Position numbers and translations under genes: made by a program. DNA of 64,000 bases from Brevibacillus_F sp035644815 (GTDB lineage: Bacteria; Bacillota; Bacilli; Brevibacillales; Brevibacillaceae): assembly GCA_035644815.1 (NCBI GenBank), contig DASQNU010000134.1, forward strand, positions 1-64,000, read 5' to 3'. Under the pieces are notes generated by a model. It saw only the letters and a list, made by a program, of their open reading frames with translations, was not told the origin of the DNA and did no database searches. Below are positions 1 to 8,837 of the stretch, in pieces; position 1 is the first letter of the stretch; each line of letters begins with the position of its first letter.

Positions 1-693
1 GACCCAAAGCGTTGTTCCCGCAGACTGAGTAAACACCTGTTGAACATGTCGCAGCAAATAGCCGATGAGACCTTGCCCGCGATAATCAGATAGAGTCGCT
101 ACACTTTCCACAAGCACATTTTTGCCATGCGTAAATGTACACGCTACCGATACAGGCACACCTTTCAAACGGAGCAGATAATGTTGAAAACCTGGATGCC
201 GAAACTCTTGGGCGAACGCTCTTTCCCGTATCTCTTTTCCCCCGAGCTCCTGGATGCTACTTATAATCATGATCGCATCATCATAGTTTGCTTCCGTCAC
301 TGCTTCTATGGAAATTTCTGGGTGATCCTGGATTTCTGCAAACGTACCAGACCATACCTGGATTGGGCTTTCCAGTTCTTCAATCAGGAAGCCTTTCGCT
401 TTCAGCTGCTCGATTAATGATTGATGCCTTTCTCCCCCATACAAGTAAAAACGGGGGATGATGTTTTTTGCTCGATAAAAAGCAACAACCTCTTCGATGA
501 CCCCTACTTGCTCTACCTCTCTCACCGGATCGAAAATATGCGCATGATTGGCGTCATAATATGTCGGATTTTCCGTATTCCAAAAGAGCGCACCCCATGG
601 GTAATTTTCCCTTGTCGCAAAGGATTCAATATAAGACAGGTCCGTTTCAGCGGCTAGACGAAAGATTTCTTGCAAATCCCGTATGCTACTCAT
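1..693 (-). CDS. GNAT family N-acetyltransferase (partial, C-terminus cut by window edge)
   Basis: 231 codons are readable from the ATG at 693 with no stop before the window edge, so the C-terminus is missing. An acetyl-CoA binding motif A is visible near the readable end (SVATLSDYRGQGLIGYLL, with the R/QxxGxG/A signature), which defines the GNAT fold; the acceptor substrate cannot be told. The start is fixed by an AAGGAGT ribosome binding site about 9 nt upstream. The ATG overlaps the last 8 bases of the cobalamin adenosyltransferase gene, so the two are probably translationally coupled. The long N-terminal half before motif A is typical of larger or two-domain GNAT proteins. Confidence 0.85.
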   Translation of the reverse strand, partial: MSSIRDLQEIFRLAAETDLSYIESFATRENYPWGALFWNTENPTYYDANHAHIFDPVREVEQVGVIEEVVAFYRAKNIIPRFYLYGGERHQSLIEQLKAKGFLIEELESPIQVWSGTFAEIQDHPEISIEAVTEANYDDAIMIISSIQELGGKEIRERAFAQEFRHPGFQHYLLRLKGVPVSVACTFTHGKNVLVESVATLSDYRGQGLIGYLLRHVQQVFTQSAGTTLWV

Positions 694-1234
694 GCAGGTT
701 GGACTCCTTATGCCCTGTTACCTTGTTTACATACCTGGCGACGACAAACAGATAATCGGACAGGCGATTCAAGTATTTCAACGCGATCGCGTTTACTTGT
801 TCAGTTTCCATAATCCGTACGGTAGAACGCTCCGCTCGGCGCACAACGGTACGGGCAATATGAAAGGATGCCGCTGCAGGATGTCCTCCTGGCAGGACAA
901 AATTCGTTAAAGCAGGCAATTCAGCATCGAGCTTGTCGATTTGCTGCTCCAGATAAAGCACATCGTCCTCCACAATCGGCCAGCCTACTTTTTTCCCTTC
1001 AGGAGTAGCTAGTTCCGCACCGATATGAAATAGCTTGGTCTGTATGATATGAAACACGCTTTGCAGCTCCGACCATTCTTCGCTTTGTGGAAGCAAGGAC
1101 AGAGCCGCTCCAATGACCGAATTGGCCTCATCGCAGTTTCCATAGGCTTCCACGCGCGGCGAATCCTTCGACACGCGCTTTCCGTAAACCAACGAAGTTT
1201 CCCCTTTATCGCCAGTTTTCGTGTAAATTTTCAT
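686..1234 (-). CDS. pduO: PduO-type cob(I)yrinic acid a,c-diamide adenosyltransferase
   Basis: 182 residues, the usual size for the PduO/YvqK family, which transfers the adenosyl group of ATP to cob(I)alamin to make coenzyme B12. The family N-terminus is clear (KIYTKTGDKGETSL, the ATP-binding loop), followed by GKRVSKDSPRVEAYG and, near residue 150, the RTVVRRAER motif with the arginines that contact ATP. The usual GTVDELNS segment reads GNCDEANS here, a mild variation. It lies 50 nt downstream of a methyltransferase gene on the same strand and overlaps the GNAT gene by 8 nt, so it is likely mid-operon. No cobalamin riboswitch was noticed. Confidence 0.93.
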   Translation of the reverse strand: MKIYTKTGDKGETSLVYGKRVSKDSPRVEAYGNCDEANSVIGAALSLLPQSEEWSELQSVFHIIQTKLFHIGAELATPEGKKVGWPIVEDDVLYLEQQIDKLDAELPALTNFVLPGGHPAAASFHIARTVVRRAERSTVRIMETEQVNAIALKYLNRLSDYLFVVARYVNKVTGHKESNLHE

Positions 1235-1283
1235 CGTTTTCCCCCTCCCCCGGCATTATTTCCCCGGAAATCGACGATCATGA

Positions 1284-2048
1284 TTACAACTTTTCTGCCA
1301 CAATGATTAATTCCGTACTATATTGATCAAAAGCAGTCTTCGCAAACGAGCCATAACGTTGGACAACCTTAAAACCGTTTAACCGCAGCAAATGGTGAAG
1401 TTCAGTCGGGAAAATGTAACGAAGGGTAAATCTCCCTACCGCTTTTTCCGTGACAATGCCATCGGGACTGAGTCGTTCATATGTACGTGTCACTTCCGAT
1501 AATTGCTGAAAATGATCATAGCGGGTAAAGTCCCACATCGCCACCTGCTCGCCGCTTTCCAACGGGTACATCCCCCGCAGCGACATCTTTTCGCTTTCTT
1601 CGTATAAATGACTTATCTTGGGCACGAATACATTTAAAGCCAATTTCCCATCTGGGGCGAGATGCTTCCGGATCGCCGTCAATGCTTTCATCTGTTCTTG
1701 GATATGCAGCAGATGCAAAAAAGAGCGAAAGGGAATCATAATCAGGGAAAATTGCTTTTCCAGCTCAAATTGGCGCATATCTCCTTGGATAAAGTCGATT
1801 TTATCCAGTACACCTTTTTCTGCAGCTTTTTTCTCTGCACGGCGAAGCATTTCTACGGACATGTCGAGACCTGTGATGGGCAAGCCCGCTTCGGCTATTG
1901 GAATCGTGACTCTTCCCGTCCCGCAAGCCAATTCGAGAATCTCTCCCTCAGCCTGCTTGGCCAAATCTACATAAAATTCGACATCACCCGGTACGCCTCG
2001 ATTGGTCAGGTCGTAAAAATCCGCCCATTGATACATGTTGTTACTCAC
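1284..2048 (-). CDS. Class I SAM-dependent methyltransferase
   Basis: 254 residues. The SAM-binding motif I is seen around residues 36-43 (ILELACGTGRVTIPIA) with the acidic motif II residue in GLDMSVEML and a motif III aspartate in IDFIQGDMRQFEL, so this is a Rossmann-fold methyltransferase of the Methyltransf_25 type. The substrate cannot be deduced. The GTG start at 2048 is supported by AGGAGG seven bases upstream; the next in-frame ATG is four codons later. It lies 11 nt after the M42 peptidase gene and before the cobalamin adenosyltransferase gene, all on the minus strand, suggesting one transcript. Confidence 0.88.
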   Translation of the reverse strand: MSNNMYQWADFYDLTNRGVPGDVEFYVDLAKQAEGEILELACGTGRVTIPIAEAGLPITGLDMSVEMLRRAEKKAAEKGVLDKIDFIQGDMRQFELEKQFSLIMIPFRSFLHLLHIQEQMKALTAIRKHLAPDGKLALNVFVPKISHLYEESEKMSLRGMYPLESGEQVAMWDFTRYDHFQQLSEVTRTYERLSPDGIVTEKAVGRFTLRYIFPTELHHLLRLNGFKVVQRYGSFAKTAFDQYSTELIIVAEKL

Positions 2049-2059
2049 CGGTTTTCCTC

Positions 2060-3109
2060 CTATTCGACCGCACCTGAGCGCAGGTACGCTTCCACCAAGC
2101 CAGCTGTGTTCTCAAAAGCTTCCCGGTGGCTTCGTTCATGAGAATGGGAAGCGTCCACACCTGGTCCAATCAAGCCGTGAATAATGTCATATCCGGATCG
2201 CAGCGCAGCGCTTGCATCCGATCCATAATAAGGATAGATGTCAACTTGATAATACAGGCCATTCTCTTCAGCCAGCTTAACCAAATGCTTGCGCATGCCG
2301 TAATGGTAAGGACCCGAGGAATCTTTCGCGCAAATCGAGACACAGTATTCATCCGTCGTCTGTCCTTGTCCGATGGCTCCCATATCTACCGCCAGATACT
2401 CGACTGTTTTATCCGGGATATTCGAATTGCCGCCATAGCCGATTTCTTCGTTGTTGCTTACCAAAAAATGCGTGGTGTACGGCAAAGTTTCGCCCGCTTC
2501 TTTGATCTTTTTCAGAACGCCCAGCACAATCGCCACACTGGCTTTATCATCCAGATGACGCGATTTGATAAAACCGCTGTCCGTAACGGTCGCACGAGGG
2601 TCAAAGGACACAAAATCCCCCACCTGTATGCCCAAAGCAAGCACATCTTCCTTTGTTTTCACTTTTTCATCAAGGCGCACTTCCATGACATCTTCTGTAC
2701 GCTCCATCTTGCCAGCATCTGCTCCATATACGTGGACGGATGCTTTGGTCGTTAAAATCGTACCTGTTACGATGCGGCCTTGACTGGTTTCAATCTGGCA
2801 ATACTCCCCTTCGATGGCATTGAAACGAAAACCACCGATCAACGTCAGCTTCAACCTTCCGTTGCTTTTAATTTCTTTTACCATCGCTCCCAATGTGTCT
2901 ACATGGGCGGTAAGCAGGCGGTGTCGCTCGTCATTTTTCCCTGGAATCGTTGCCAGTACTGCTCCCTTGTTCGTTACGGTATAGCTGATCTCCAGTCGCT
3001 TCAGCTCTTCTTCAATCCATTCCATTACACGGTATGTATTGCCAGTTGGACTCGGAATATTGGCTAATGCTACGAAGGTTTCTACCATATAATCAATCGG
3101 CAGTTTCAT
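2060..3109 (-). CDS. M42 family metallopeptidase (glutamyl/deblocking aminopeptidase-like)
   Basis: 349 residues, full length for the M42 (FrvX/YsdC) dinuclear zinc or cobalt aminopeptidases, cytosolic enzymes that form large tetrahedral complexes. All metal and catalytic motifs are visible in order: TAHVDTLG (first His), HLDDKASV (bridging Asp), SNNEEIGYGG (catalytic Glu-Glu), AVDMGAIG (Asp) and ASHSHERSH (last His). The substrate preference within the family is open. The start is preceded by a GGGGAA ribosome binding site. The neighbours bcp (upstream, same strand, 22 nt away) and the methyltransferase point to a single operon. Confidence 0.93.
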   Translation of the reverse strand: MKLPIDYMVETFVALANIPSPTGNTYRVMEWIEEELKRLEISYTVTNKGAVLATIPGKNDERHRLLTAHVDTLGAMVKEIKSNGRLKLTLIGGFRFNAIEGEYCQIETSQGRIVTGTILTTKASVHVYGADAGKMERTEDVMEVRLDEKVKTKEDVLALGIQVGDFVSFDPRATVTDSGFIKSRHLDDKASVAIVLGVLKKIKEAGETLPYTTHFLVSNNEEIGYGGNSNIPDKTVEYLAVDMGAIGQGQTTDEYCVSICAKDSSGPYHYGMRKHLVKLAEENGLYYQVDIYPYYGSDASAALRSGYDIIHGLIGPGVDASHSHERSHREAFENTAGLVEAYLRSGAVE

Positions 3110-3131
3110 TTGTCTTTTCCCCTTTTCCGGC

Positions 3132-3605
3132 TTAAGCCAGCTTTTCTTTTATTGTATGGAGTACGTCCTGCACATGTCCGGCAACCTTCACTTTTGGCCA
3201 GACGTGCGCGATATTGCCTTGTGCATCAATTAAAAACGTTGCCCGTTGAATCCCCATGTACTCTTTGCCGTACATTTTTTTCAGCACCCACACACCATAA
3301 GACTCTGCTACCTGGTGATCAGGATCGGCCAATAACGGAAACGGCAGCTCATGCTTGGCGATGAATTTGTCATGTGACTTTACGTCATCCGGACTAATCC
3401 CCAACACCACCGTATTCAGCTTAGCAAAATCTCCATGGTAATCGCGGAAATCGCACGCCTCTGTCGTACATCCAGGTGTCATATCTTTTGGATAAAAATA
3501 AAGCACAACATTTTTCCCTAGAAAATCTTTCAAGGAAATCGTTTCATTGTTGCTTGCTTGCAATGTAAAATCAGGCGCTTTTTGCCCCTCTGCTGGTACC
3601 GTCAT
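3132..3605 (-). CDS. bcp: Thioredoxin-dependent thiol peroxidase (peroxiredoxin Q/Bcp)
   Basis: 157 residues. It reduces peroxides using a cysteine recycled by thioredoxin. The peroxiredoxin active site is at about residue 43 in DMTPGCTTEACDF, with the peroxidatic Cys in PGCT and a second Cys five residues later, the arrangement of PrxQ enzymes. The ATG at 3605 was chosen because GAGGTGGG lies just upstream; an earlier GTG at 3617 would lie inside that ribosome binding site. In B. subtilis the orthologue ygaF sits beside gsaB and perR; here the divergent neighbour is a different HTH regulator and gsaB is about 5 kb away. Confidence 0.95.
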   Translation of the reverse strand: MTVPAEGQKAPDFTLQASNNETISLKDFLGKNVVLYFYPKDMTPGCTTEACDFRDYHGDFAKLNTVVLGISPDDVKSHDKFIAKHELPFPLLADPDHQVAESYGVWVLKKMYGKEYMGIQRATFLIDAQGNIAHVWPKVKVAGHVQDVLHTIKEKLA

Positions 3606-3757
3606 CAAGCATCCCACCTCGTCTATTACTCTGTCTTATTTTACCACAACCGCTCTGCTTATTCTCAGCTAGATGTTGCTCTTTATTTCGGAAAGATATA
3701 AAATTGAAAGATGCCAATGAATGATGTTACGTCCTAGTACACAAAGCTGCGAGCTGG

Positions 3758-4399
3758 ATGGTGAAAGAGATGAAAGAGTTTTTTAACGTAACAGATCCGG
3801 AAGCGCTGAAATCCCTCGCCATTCCGGAACGTGTAAAAATCCTCGAATTATTCGAAGATTTGGAACCAAGAACGGCTAAGCAAATCGCTACCGAACTTGG
3901 CGAAAATGCGGCTCGCCTGCATTATCATGTGAAAGAATTGGTTCGTGTCGGATTGCTTGAACAGGTCGACACCCGCGTGAAGGGCTCGATCGTGGAAAAA
4001 TATTATCAGCCGATTGCAAAGGTCATTCAAGTGAAGCTGCGTGTCATGATTGAAGAAAACGCGCAGCAAATCAGCGATATCCTGTTTACCCCGCTGCGCA
4101 CTACAGAACAGGACCTGGTACGGACATTGAACCGTTTTGTATCCAGCGATATCGATGTGCGCAAGGAATACCATGATACGTTTGCCTACAACGTCAGTGA
4201 GCTGTATCTCACGACGGATGAACGCAATGAAATGGTGGAAGAAGTGAACGCGATCATTCGCAAGTACAAGGAAAACAAGAATATAGAAGGTCGCCGGAAA
4301 TTCAAACACTTCAACATCCTGTTCCCGATGGTTCCCCCTGAACCGGTGGAAGGCGATGAGGATTTTGAGGATATCGACCCCGGCACCGAAGAAGTGTAA
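3758..4399 (+). CDS. ArsR-like winged helix-turn-helix transcriptional regulator
   Basis: 213 residues. Residues about 10-75 form an ArsR-type winged helix: an IPERVKILELFED helix, then the TAKQIATELGENAARLHYHVKELVRVGLLEQV recognition and wing segment, ending with KYYQPIAKVIQ. The C-terminal two thirds is mostly helical and acidic at its tail, with no cysteine cluster for metal sensing, so it is probably a ligand- or protein-sensing regulator. No strong ribosome binding site is visible; the ATG at 3770 is an alternative start. It is divergent from bcp with a shared 150-nt gap, so bcp is one possible target. It ends at a hairpin terminator. Confidence 0.8.
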   Translation: MVKEMKEFFNVTDPEALKSLAIPERVKILELFEDLEPRTAKQIATELGENAARLHYHVKELVRVGLLEQVDTRVKGSIVEKYYQPIAKVIQVKLRVMIEENAQQISDILFTPLRTTEQDLVRTLNRFVSSDIDVRKEYHDTFAYNVSELYLTTDERNEMVEEVNAIIRKYKENKNIEGRRKFKHFNILFPMVPPEPVEGDEDFEDIDPGTEEV

Positions 4400-4424
4400 A
4401 ACCACCCATTCTAGCATCTATGTG

Positions 4425-4466
4425 AAACCATCTTTTGTACCCTCGTACAGTGAAGATGGTTTTTCT
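4425..4466 (+). terminator. Rho-independent terminator after the HTH regulator
   Basis: AAACCATCTT pairs with AAGATGGTTT, an inner GTAC/GTAC pair extends the stem, and a T-rich stretch follows. The ribosome binding site of the HAD gene lies just after it. Confidence 0.75.
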
Positions 4467-4491
4467 TTATGGAAAAAAGGAGGGCTTTGGG

Positions 4492-5130
4492 ATGAAGAAA
4501 ACCGTTCTTTTCGATTTTGATGGTACCATCGCAGATACGCTGCCGTTTTGTTTTACGGCTTTTCGATCTACTTTCTCCACCTTTTTGCAAAAGGAATACT
4601 CCGATGAGCACATCGTCAGCTTGTTTGGTCCCACTGAGATCGAGATGATTCGGGCAGAGCTTCCCACCCAACATCACGAAGAGGCCATTGAGCATTTTTA
4701 TCGGGTCTACACGGAAGAACAGCGTCGTGTGCAAAATCCCCCGAAAATCATGCAGATGGTTCAGGCTTTTCATCAAGCAGGAATCAAGATGGGGATTGTC
4801 ACTGGCAAAGGGAAGCGAAGTGCGGATATTTCCATCGAGCTGCTGCAGCTGCAGCCGTATTTCTCTGTTGTCATTACAGGGGATGATGTAGAAAAGCCAA
4901 AACCTGATCCAGAGGGCATCCACAAGGCTTTGGCAGTGATTGGGGAAACAGCCGATAAAGTATGGTTTGTCGGGGACAGCGATGCAGATGTCCAGGCTGC
5001 CAGAGCAGCGGGTATAACTGCGGTAGGCGTCAACTGGTTTGCCGTCTCGCAAAAAATGGGAGGTTTTCAGCCAGAGCCCGATTACTTTATTACCGACCCT
5101 GGGCAGCTGATGGAGATTGTTCTTCGCTAA
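4492..5130 (+). CDS. HAD superfamily hydrolase (PpaX/phosphoglycolate phosphatase-like)
   Basis: 212 residues. All HAD motifs are visible: motif I DFDGTIADT at residues 7-15 (nucleophile and acid aspartates), motif II in GIVTGKGKRS, motif III lysine in VEKPKPDP and motif IV in WFVGDSDADVQAA. A helical cap of about 65 residues follows motif I, as in subclass I phosphatases such as PpaX and Gph. The substrate is not proven. The ATG at 4492 was chosen over a more upstream start because GGAGGG lies eight bases before it. A strong bidirectional hairpin separates it from convergent ribU. Confidence 0.88.
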   Translation: MKKTVLFDFDGTIADTLPFCFTAFRSTFSTFLQKEYSDEHIVSLFGPTEIEMIRAELPTQHHEEAIEHFYRVYTEEQRRVQNPPKIMQMVQAFHQAGIKMGIVTGKGKRSADISIELLQLQPYFSVVITGDDVEKPKPDPEGIHKALAVIGETADKVWFVGDSDADVQAARAAGITAVGVNWFAVSQKMGGFQPEPDYFITDPGQLMEIVLR

Positions 5131-5137
5131 AAATGAA

Positions 5138-5166
5138 AACCGCGCCAAAGCTGGCGCGGTTCTTTT
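5138..5166. terminator. Bidirectional rho-independent terminator
   Basis: A ten-base perfect stem, AACCGCGCCA with TGGCGCGGTT around an AAGC loop, lies between the convergent HAD and ribU genes. T-rich runs flank it on the plus side and the mirrored A-rich run serves the minus strand. Confidence 0.88.
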
Positions 5167-5167
5167 A

Positions 5168-5776
5168 TTATCTCCGCAAACCAAGGCGCGGAGCCAATTT
5201 CACATAAATCGGATAAGCGATCAGGGACACTACCACACCCTTGATGATGTTAAACGGCGTAATCGCATACATCACAAGCGACCACAGGCTATCGAGCCCG
5301 AAGGAACGAAGCAGATCCTCCACAGACATCTGATACACCACCGCATATGCCGGAAAGAGAACATACACATTCGCCACGGCCATCACAACCGTCATGATGA
5401 TCGTGCCCAAAGCGAGCCCCATGAGCAGCCCCGCTTTTCCTTGACGTACCTTTTGCATCAGCACTGCGCCATAGACAAAGCAGGAACCGGCGATAAAGTT
5501 GGCGATTTCCCCTATTAACATTCCATCGGTGTTTTTCAATAACAGGTGCAGCAAATTTTTGATCAGCTCAATCATAATGCCTACAGCCGGACCAAACATG
5601 AGTCCGCCGATCAACGCAGGCAACGTGCTCAAATCAAGCTTCAAGAATGCAGGAATGAGCGGCACCGGAAACTCCATGTACATCAGGATAAACGCGACTG
5701 CCGACAAGAGAGGAACCGTCACCAAGCGTTTCGTCTGTAAAGCGGGTTGTTGCACAACCAATTCTGTTTGTTTCAT
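5168..5776 (-). CDS. ribU: Riboflavin ECF transporter S component RibU
   Basis: 202 residues with about six hydrophobic segments. The substrate-binding component of an energy-coupling factor transporter, it captures riboflavin at the membrane and uses shared EcfA/A'/T energizing subunits, which are not in this window. Family hallmarks are the KLDLSTLPALIGGLMFGPAVGI stretch near residue 55 and ELIKNLLHLLL. The vitamin is assigned securely because an FMN riboswitch precedes the gene. The ATG at 5776 was chosen from a GAGGAG site nine bases upstream, which discards 27 earlier in-frame codons. Transcription starts near 6190, passes the aptamer and meets an attenuator hairpin before the coding region. 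Confidence 0.94.
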   Translation of the reverse strand: MKQTELVVQQPALQTKRLVTVPLLSAVAFILMYMEFPVPLIPAFLKLDLSTLPALIGGLMFGPAVGIMIELIKNLLHLLLKNTDGMLIGEIANFIAGSCFVYGAVLMQKVRQGKAGLLMGLALGTIIMTVVMAVANVYVLFPAYAVVYQMSVEDLLRSFGLDSLWSLVMYAITPFNIIKGVVVSLIAYPIYVKLAPRLGLRR

Positions 5777-5877
5777 CTGTACCATCTCCTCAATTTTTTC
5801 TTCACCTTTTGAGGAATGGCAACAGTGTTTCTGATACGTTATTGTCCTTGCTTGCAACCAGCATACATCGCACTCTC

Positions 5878-5912
5878 ACAAAATAAAAACCCGAAGACAC
5901 GAAGTCTTCGGG
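5878..5912 (-). terminator. Attenuator terminator of the ribU FMN riboswitch
   Basis: A nine-base perfect stem (CCCGAAGAC with GTCTTCGGG, loop of five) followed on the minus strand by TTTTTATTTT. It lies between the FMN aptamer and ribU, so FMN binding probably favours this terminator. Confidence 0.85.
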
Positions 5913-6014
5913 GGATTTGTGTGCGACAAAGAATACCTGCTGCCAAGGAGAACGGGAAATCAAGCTCCCGAGCTGGCCGCAAGCAAACAAGCACGTATCA
6001 AAACGTACTGTCGT

Positions 6015-6177
6015 CATCCTTCTCCCATCCAGACTGTACTGTCGGCTCTGGAATCACACCAGATCCTGCACCCTGCCGCTTCATGCAAACACCGAAGCGG
6101 ACGAGGGGCTCGCGGGCTTAACGCATTCGTGCGCTCACCGCCGGTCGGGAATTTCACCCTGCCCCGAAGGAATGTGA
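6015..6177 (-). promoter_or_regulatory. FMN riboswitch (RFN element) controlling ribU
   Basis: On the minus strand the conserved RFN blocks appear in order: TCGGGGCAGGGTGAAATTCC, GACCGGCGGTGAGC, AAGCCCGCGAGCC, then GGTGTGATTCCAGAGCCGAC, CAGTCTGGATGGGAGAAGG. This is a complete FMN aptamer. The distance to ribU leaves room for the attenuator, indicating transcriptional control: riboflavin uptake is shut down when FMN is plentiful. Confidence 0.97.
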
Positions 6178-6193
6178 AGTTTTTTACGTGCTT

Positions 6194-6223
6194 ATTATAC
6201 TGTCGTTTTCATTGTTTTGACAA
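6194..6223 (-). promoter_or_regulatory. SigA-type promoter of the ribU transcript
   Basis: On the minus strand TTGTCA and TATAAT are separated by 18 bases, about 15 nt before the FMN aptamer begins. Confidence 0.75.
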
Positions 6224-6244
6224 TAGGATGCGACACTTTGCCCG

Positions 6245-7033
6245 TCAAGAGCCAGCACCGCTGTATTTGCGTACGCCGAGCTTCCAGACAAAAAGCCCGA
6301 TGCAAAAGAACACGATGCCCATCACAGGCGTCAGCATTGCATAGCCGTAGTACACTTCTTTTCGCAGGAAGTAGGCAGCCGGATACACCCCGACAAACGC
6401 AAACGGCAAGATCCAGGTCAGCAAGATGCGGATGACCTTGTTGTAGACATCGACCGGATAGCGTCCGTAGTTTTGGATATTCCAGATCATCGGAGCGATA
6501 CCAGTGCGGGAATCTGAGAAAAAGCTGACCGCAGCAATGCCTGTATAGACACCTGCATAGATCAGACTGCTGCTAAGCACAAGCAGGATGAACAATGGCA
6601 CGTCATACCAAGCGAAAGACAGCTCCAGCTGAAAGGCTGCATACCCCATGATGATCAGTCCGGTTATTACACCAAAGATCCGGTCGGGAGCAATCGATTC
6701 CAGACAAACCTGAGCCAGATTATTGATCGGCCGGGTAAGAATCCGGTCCATTTCTCCGCGGATGATGTACTTCTCATTGAAGTCCCAAAAGCTGAAGAAC
6801 ATCGAAAATACCGCATAAGGCACCAAGAAAAAGCCATAGATGAAAATGATCTCGTCACGCGTCCAATCCTTCATGGTGGATACATGCTGAAAGACGACTA
6901 AGATGAAGACCAGGTTAATCACTTCAAAGACCAGATTGGACACAAGTTCACTTAGGAAATTCGCTCGATAAGCCAGCCTTGATTTAAAATACTGACTCAA
7001 ATACTCGGTAAACAACCGAAAAATATCTTTCAT
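6245..7033 (-). CDS. ABC transporter permease, ABC-2 type (ABC2_membrane_6-like)
   Basis: 262 residues with about six membrane segments. The N-terminus resembles the DUF990/ABC2_membrane_6 permeases that occur as pairs with one NatA-like ATPase. The family's substrates are mostly unknown, with drug or sodium export proposed. It is the second permease of the three-gene set, starting 6 nt after the stop of the first, so the two are probably co-translated and form a heterodimeric channel. No terminator is evident between it and the FMN aptamer on the same strand downstream. Confidence 0.85.
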   Translation of the reverse strand: MKDIFRLFTEYLSQYFKSRLAYRANFLSELVSNLVFEVINLVFILVVFQHVSTMKDWTRDEIIFIYGFFLVPYAVFSMFFSFWDFNEKYIIRGEMDRILTRPINNLAQVCLESIAPDRIFGVITGLIIMGYAAFQLELSFAWYDVPLFILLVLSSSLIYAGVYTGIAAVSFFSDSRTGIAPMIWNIQNYGRYPVDVYNKVIRILLTWILPFAFVGVYPAAYFLRKEVYYGYAMLTPVMGIVFFCIGLFVWKLGVRKYSGAGS

Positions 7034-7039
7034 CGCGCC

Positions 7040-7834
7040 CTATCCTCCCTGTACGATCATTTTCTTGCGCGCCAGACGCCAGAGCAGCGAGATCGGCAAG
7101 AGCAAAATGACCACCCAAATCATTTGCAGAAGGATTACCTCTCCCGCTTTCTCAGGCCCTACGGCTCCGGCAAAGATCATGCTCGGGTAGTAGTTGATCG
7201 CCTGAAACGGCAGGTACATCATAATGGCTTGGGCCCAGATGGGGAAAAAGCTGATCGGCAAAATCAGACCAGATAGCAGATCGACTACGACGCGTTTGGC
7301 GAACATGATCCCCTCATTGCGGAAAAGGAAAAAGGTAAGCACTCCCGTGAGCAGGTTAATCTCGGTATTGATCACAAAAGCAAGCAGCAAGCTGGTCAAA
7401 TAATTGCCCCAAGCCTCCCACGTGCTGGGAAAGCTGAATGGCAGAAAAAAGCTGACCATAATCATGCCGGGCAGGGCGAAAACGAGAAAGCGGAAGATCC
7501 CTTCCCCCAGCGCTTGCGCTGCCTTTACCGTTAAATAGTTGTACGGTCGGATCATCTCGATGGCAACCTTGCCGTCCCGCACTTCCTGGGCGATTTCCTG
7601 ATCGATGTTATTGAAGTAAAACGCACGGGACATCCACGCGATCGCCACATATGCGGTCATCTGTTCCACCGTCATGCCGGCCAGATTCTTCTGCCCGCCG
7701 TAAATGGCTCCCCACAAAAAGTAATAAGCGCCAATGTTAATGTTGTAAATAATAATGCCGCTGTAATAGTTGACGCGATACGCCAGCATGGTCAAAAAGC
7801 GGATGCGGATCAGCTCGAGATACAATTTACCCAT
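7040..7834 (-). CDS. ABC transporter permease, ABC-2 type (first of pair)
   Basis: 264 residues with about six hydrophobic segments and an N-terminal amphipathic stretch (MGKLYLELIRIRFLTMLAYR) similar in layout to the downstream permease. The two are only distantly alike, as expected for a heterodimer. Its start overlaps the end of the ATPase gene by 8 nt, so translation is likely coupled. With the ATPase it would form an exporter; nothing in the sequence reveals the substrate. Confidence 0.85.
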   Translation of the reverse strand: MGKLYLELIRIRFLTMLAYRVNYYSGIIIYNINIGAYYFLWGAIYGGQKNLAGMTVEQMTAYVAIAWMSRAFYFNNIDQEIAQEVRDGKVAIEMIRPYNYLTVKAAQALGEGIFRFLVFALPGMIMVSFFLPFSFPSTWEAWGNYLTSLLLAFVINTEINLLTGVLTFFLFRNEGIMFAKRVVVDLLSGLILPISFFPIWAQAIMMYLPFQAINYYPSMIFAGAVGPEKAGEVILLQMIWVVILLLPISLLWRLARKKMIVQGG

Positions 7835-8837
7835 GAGCCACGACCTCGTCTTTGGTGGAATAAATATTGCGAACGATATCCTCGGTGTTCGTCTCCACCA
7901 TTTTCACGTCGCTAACGTCAAACGAGCTCATCACCGTGGACAGTACGTAGGGAAGCATCTCCTGGCTTCGCTGGATTTTGATGCGAATGGAGTATTCATT
8001 CTCCCTCGACAGCTCACAGGGCATATCTCCCAATGTCGCCCGTACCTGATCAACCGTGGTTTTTGCCTTGAACTGGAAGACCACTTCAGTACCGTTCCCC
8101 CATTTTTCCCGGAGGTCAGAGAGCAGCCCGTCAAAGATCAGCTTTCCTTTGTCCATGACCAGCACTCGCTTGCATAATGCCTCGATGTCTGAAACGTCAT
8201 GGGTGGTCAGCAGGACCGTCATTTTCTCCGTCTCATTCAGATTGCGTAAAAATTCACGGATCTTCTGCTTTACCAACACGTCCAGACCCACTGTCGGTTC
8301 ATCCAAAAACAGCAGCTGGGGGCGGTGGATCAAGGAGGCGGCTACCTCACAGCGCATCCGCTGGCCGAGACTCAGCTTGCGCACCGGTTGGTTCACAAAA
8401 GAATTGATCTCCAGTTCCTCGATCAAGCGATCAAGCCAATCGCTTCCTTCTTTTCCCTCCACCTTATAGACGCTTTTCAGCAAGCGAAACGACTCGAGCG
8501 GAGACAAGTCCCACCAGAGCTGTGAGCGCTGGCCAAAGACGACTCCAATCGATTTCACGTACTCTTCCCGCTGCTTGTAGGGGACAAAACCGTTGATTTT
8601 CATCTCACCGCCACTCGGGGTCAAGATGCCTGTCATCATCTTGATCGTAGTGGATTTGCCCGCTCCATTTTCGCCAATCAATGCAAAAATCTCGCCAGCT
8701 TCTACCTGAAACGAGATGTCGTCAACTGCCTTCACTGTTTTGTACTCTCGATTGAACAGGTCGCGGAATGCCCCTGCAAGTCCGGGCCTCGCCTGATGAA
8801 TGCGAAATTCTTTTTCTAACCCTTTAATTTCAATCAT
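7827..8837 (-). CDS. ABC transporter ATP-binding protein (NatA/drug-export type)
   Basis: 336 residues. Walker A is GENGAGKSTTIKMMTG near residue 60, the signature LSLGQRMRCEVAASL near 155, Walker B LLFLDEPTVGLD near 175, then an H-loop in TTHDVSDIE. A C-terminal domain of about 80 residues follows, as in export ATPases of this class. The ATG at 8837 is preceded by AAGGAAGGAAT, favouring it over a start 13 codons upstream. The gene opens an operon with two permeases and is divergent from gsaB. Confidence 0.92.
   Translation of the reverse strand: MIEIKGLEKEFRIHQARPGLAGAFRDLFNREYKTVKAVDDISFQVEAGEIFALIGENGAGKSTTIKMMTGILTPSGGEMKINGFVPYKQREEYVKSIGVVFGQRSQLWWDLSPLESFRLLKSVYKVEGKEGSDWLDRLIEELEINSFVNQPVRKLSLGQRMRCEVAASLIHRPQLLFLDEPTVGLDVLVKQKIREFLRNLNETEKMTVLLTTHDVSDIEALCKRVLVMDKGKLIFDGLLSDLREKWGNGTEVVFQFKAKTTVDQVRATLGDMPCELSRENEYSIRIKIQRSQEMLPYVLSTVMSSFDVSDVKMVETNTEDIVRNIYSTKDEVVAHG

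Noticed and set aside
2126..2755. 209-codon plus-strand frame inside the M42 peptidase gene
   Set aside because: Antisense to a peptidase with all catalytic motifs; no translation signal.
4411..5184. Long minus-strand frame opposite the HAD phosphatase
   Set aside because: It crosses two terminators and runs antisense to a clear HAD protein; no domain pattern is seen.
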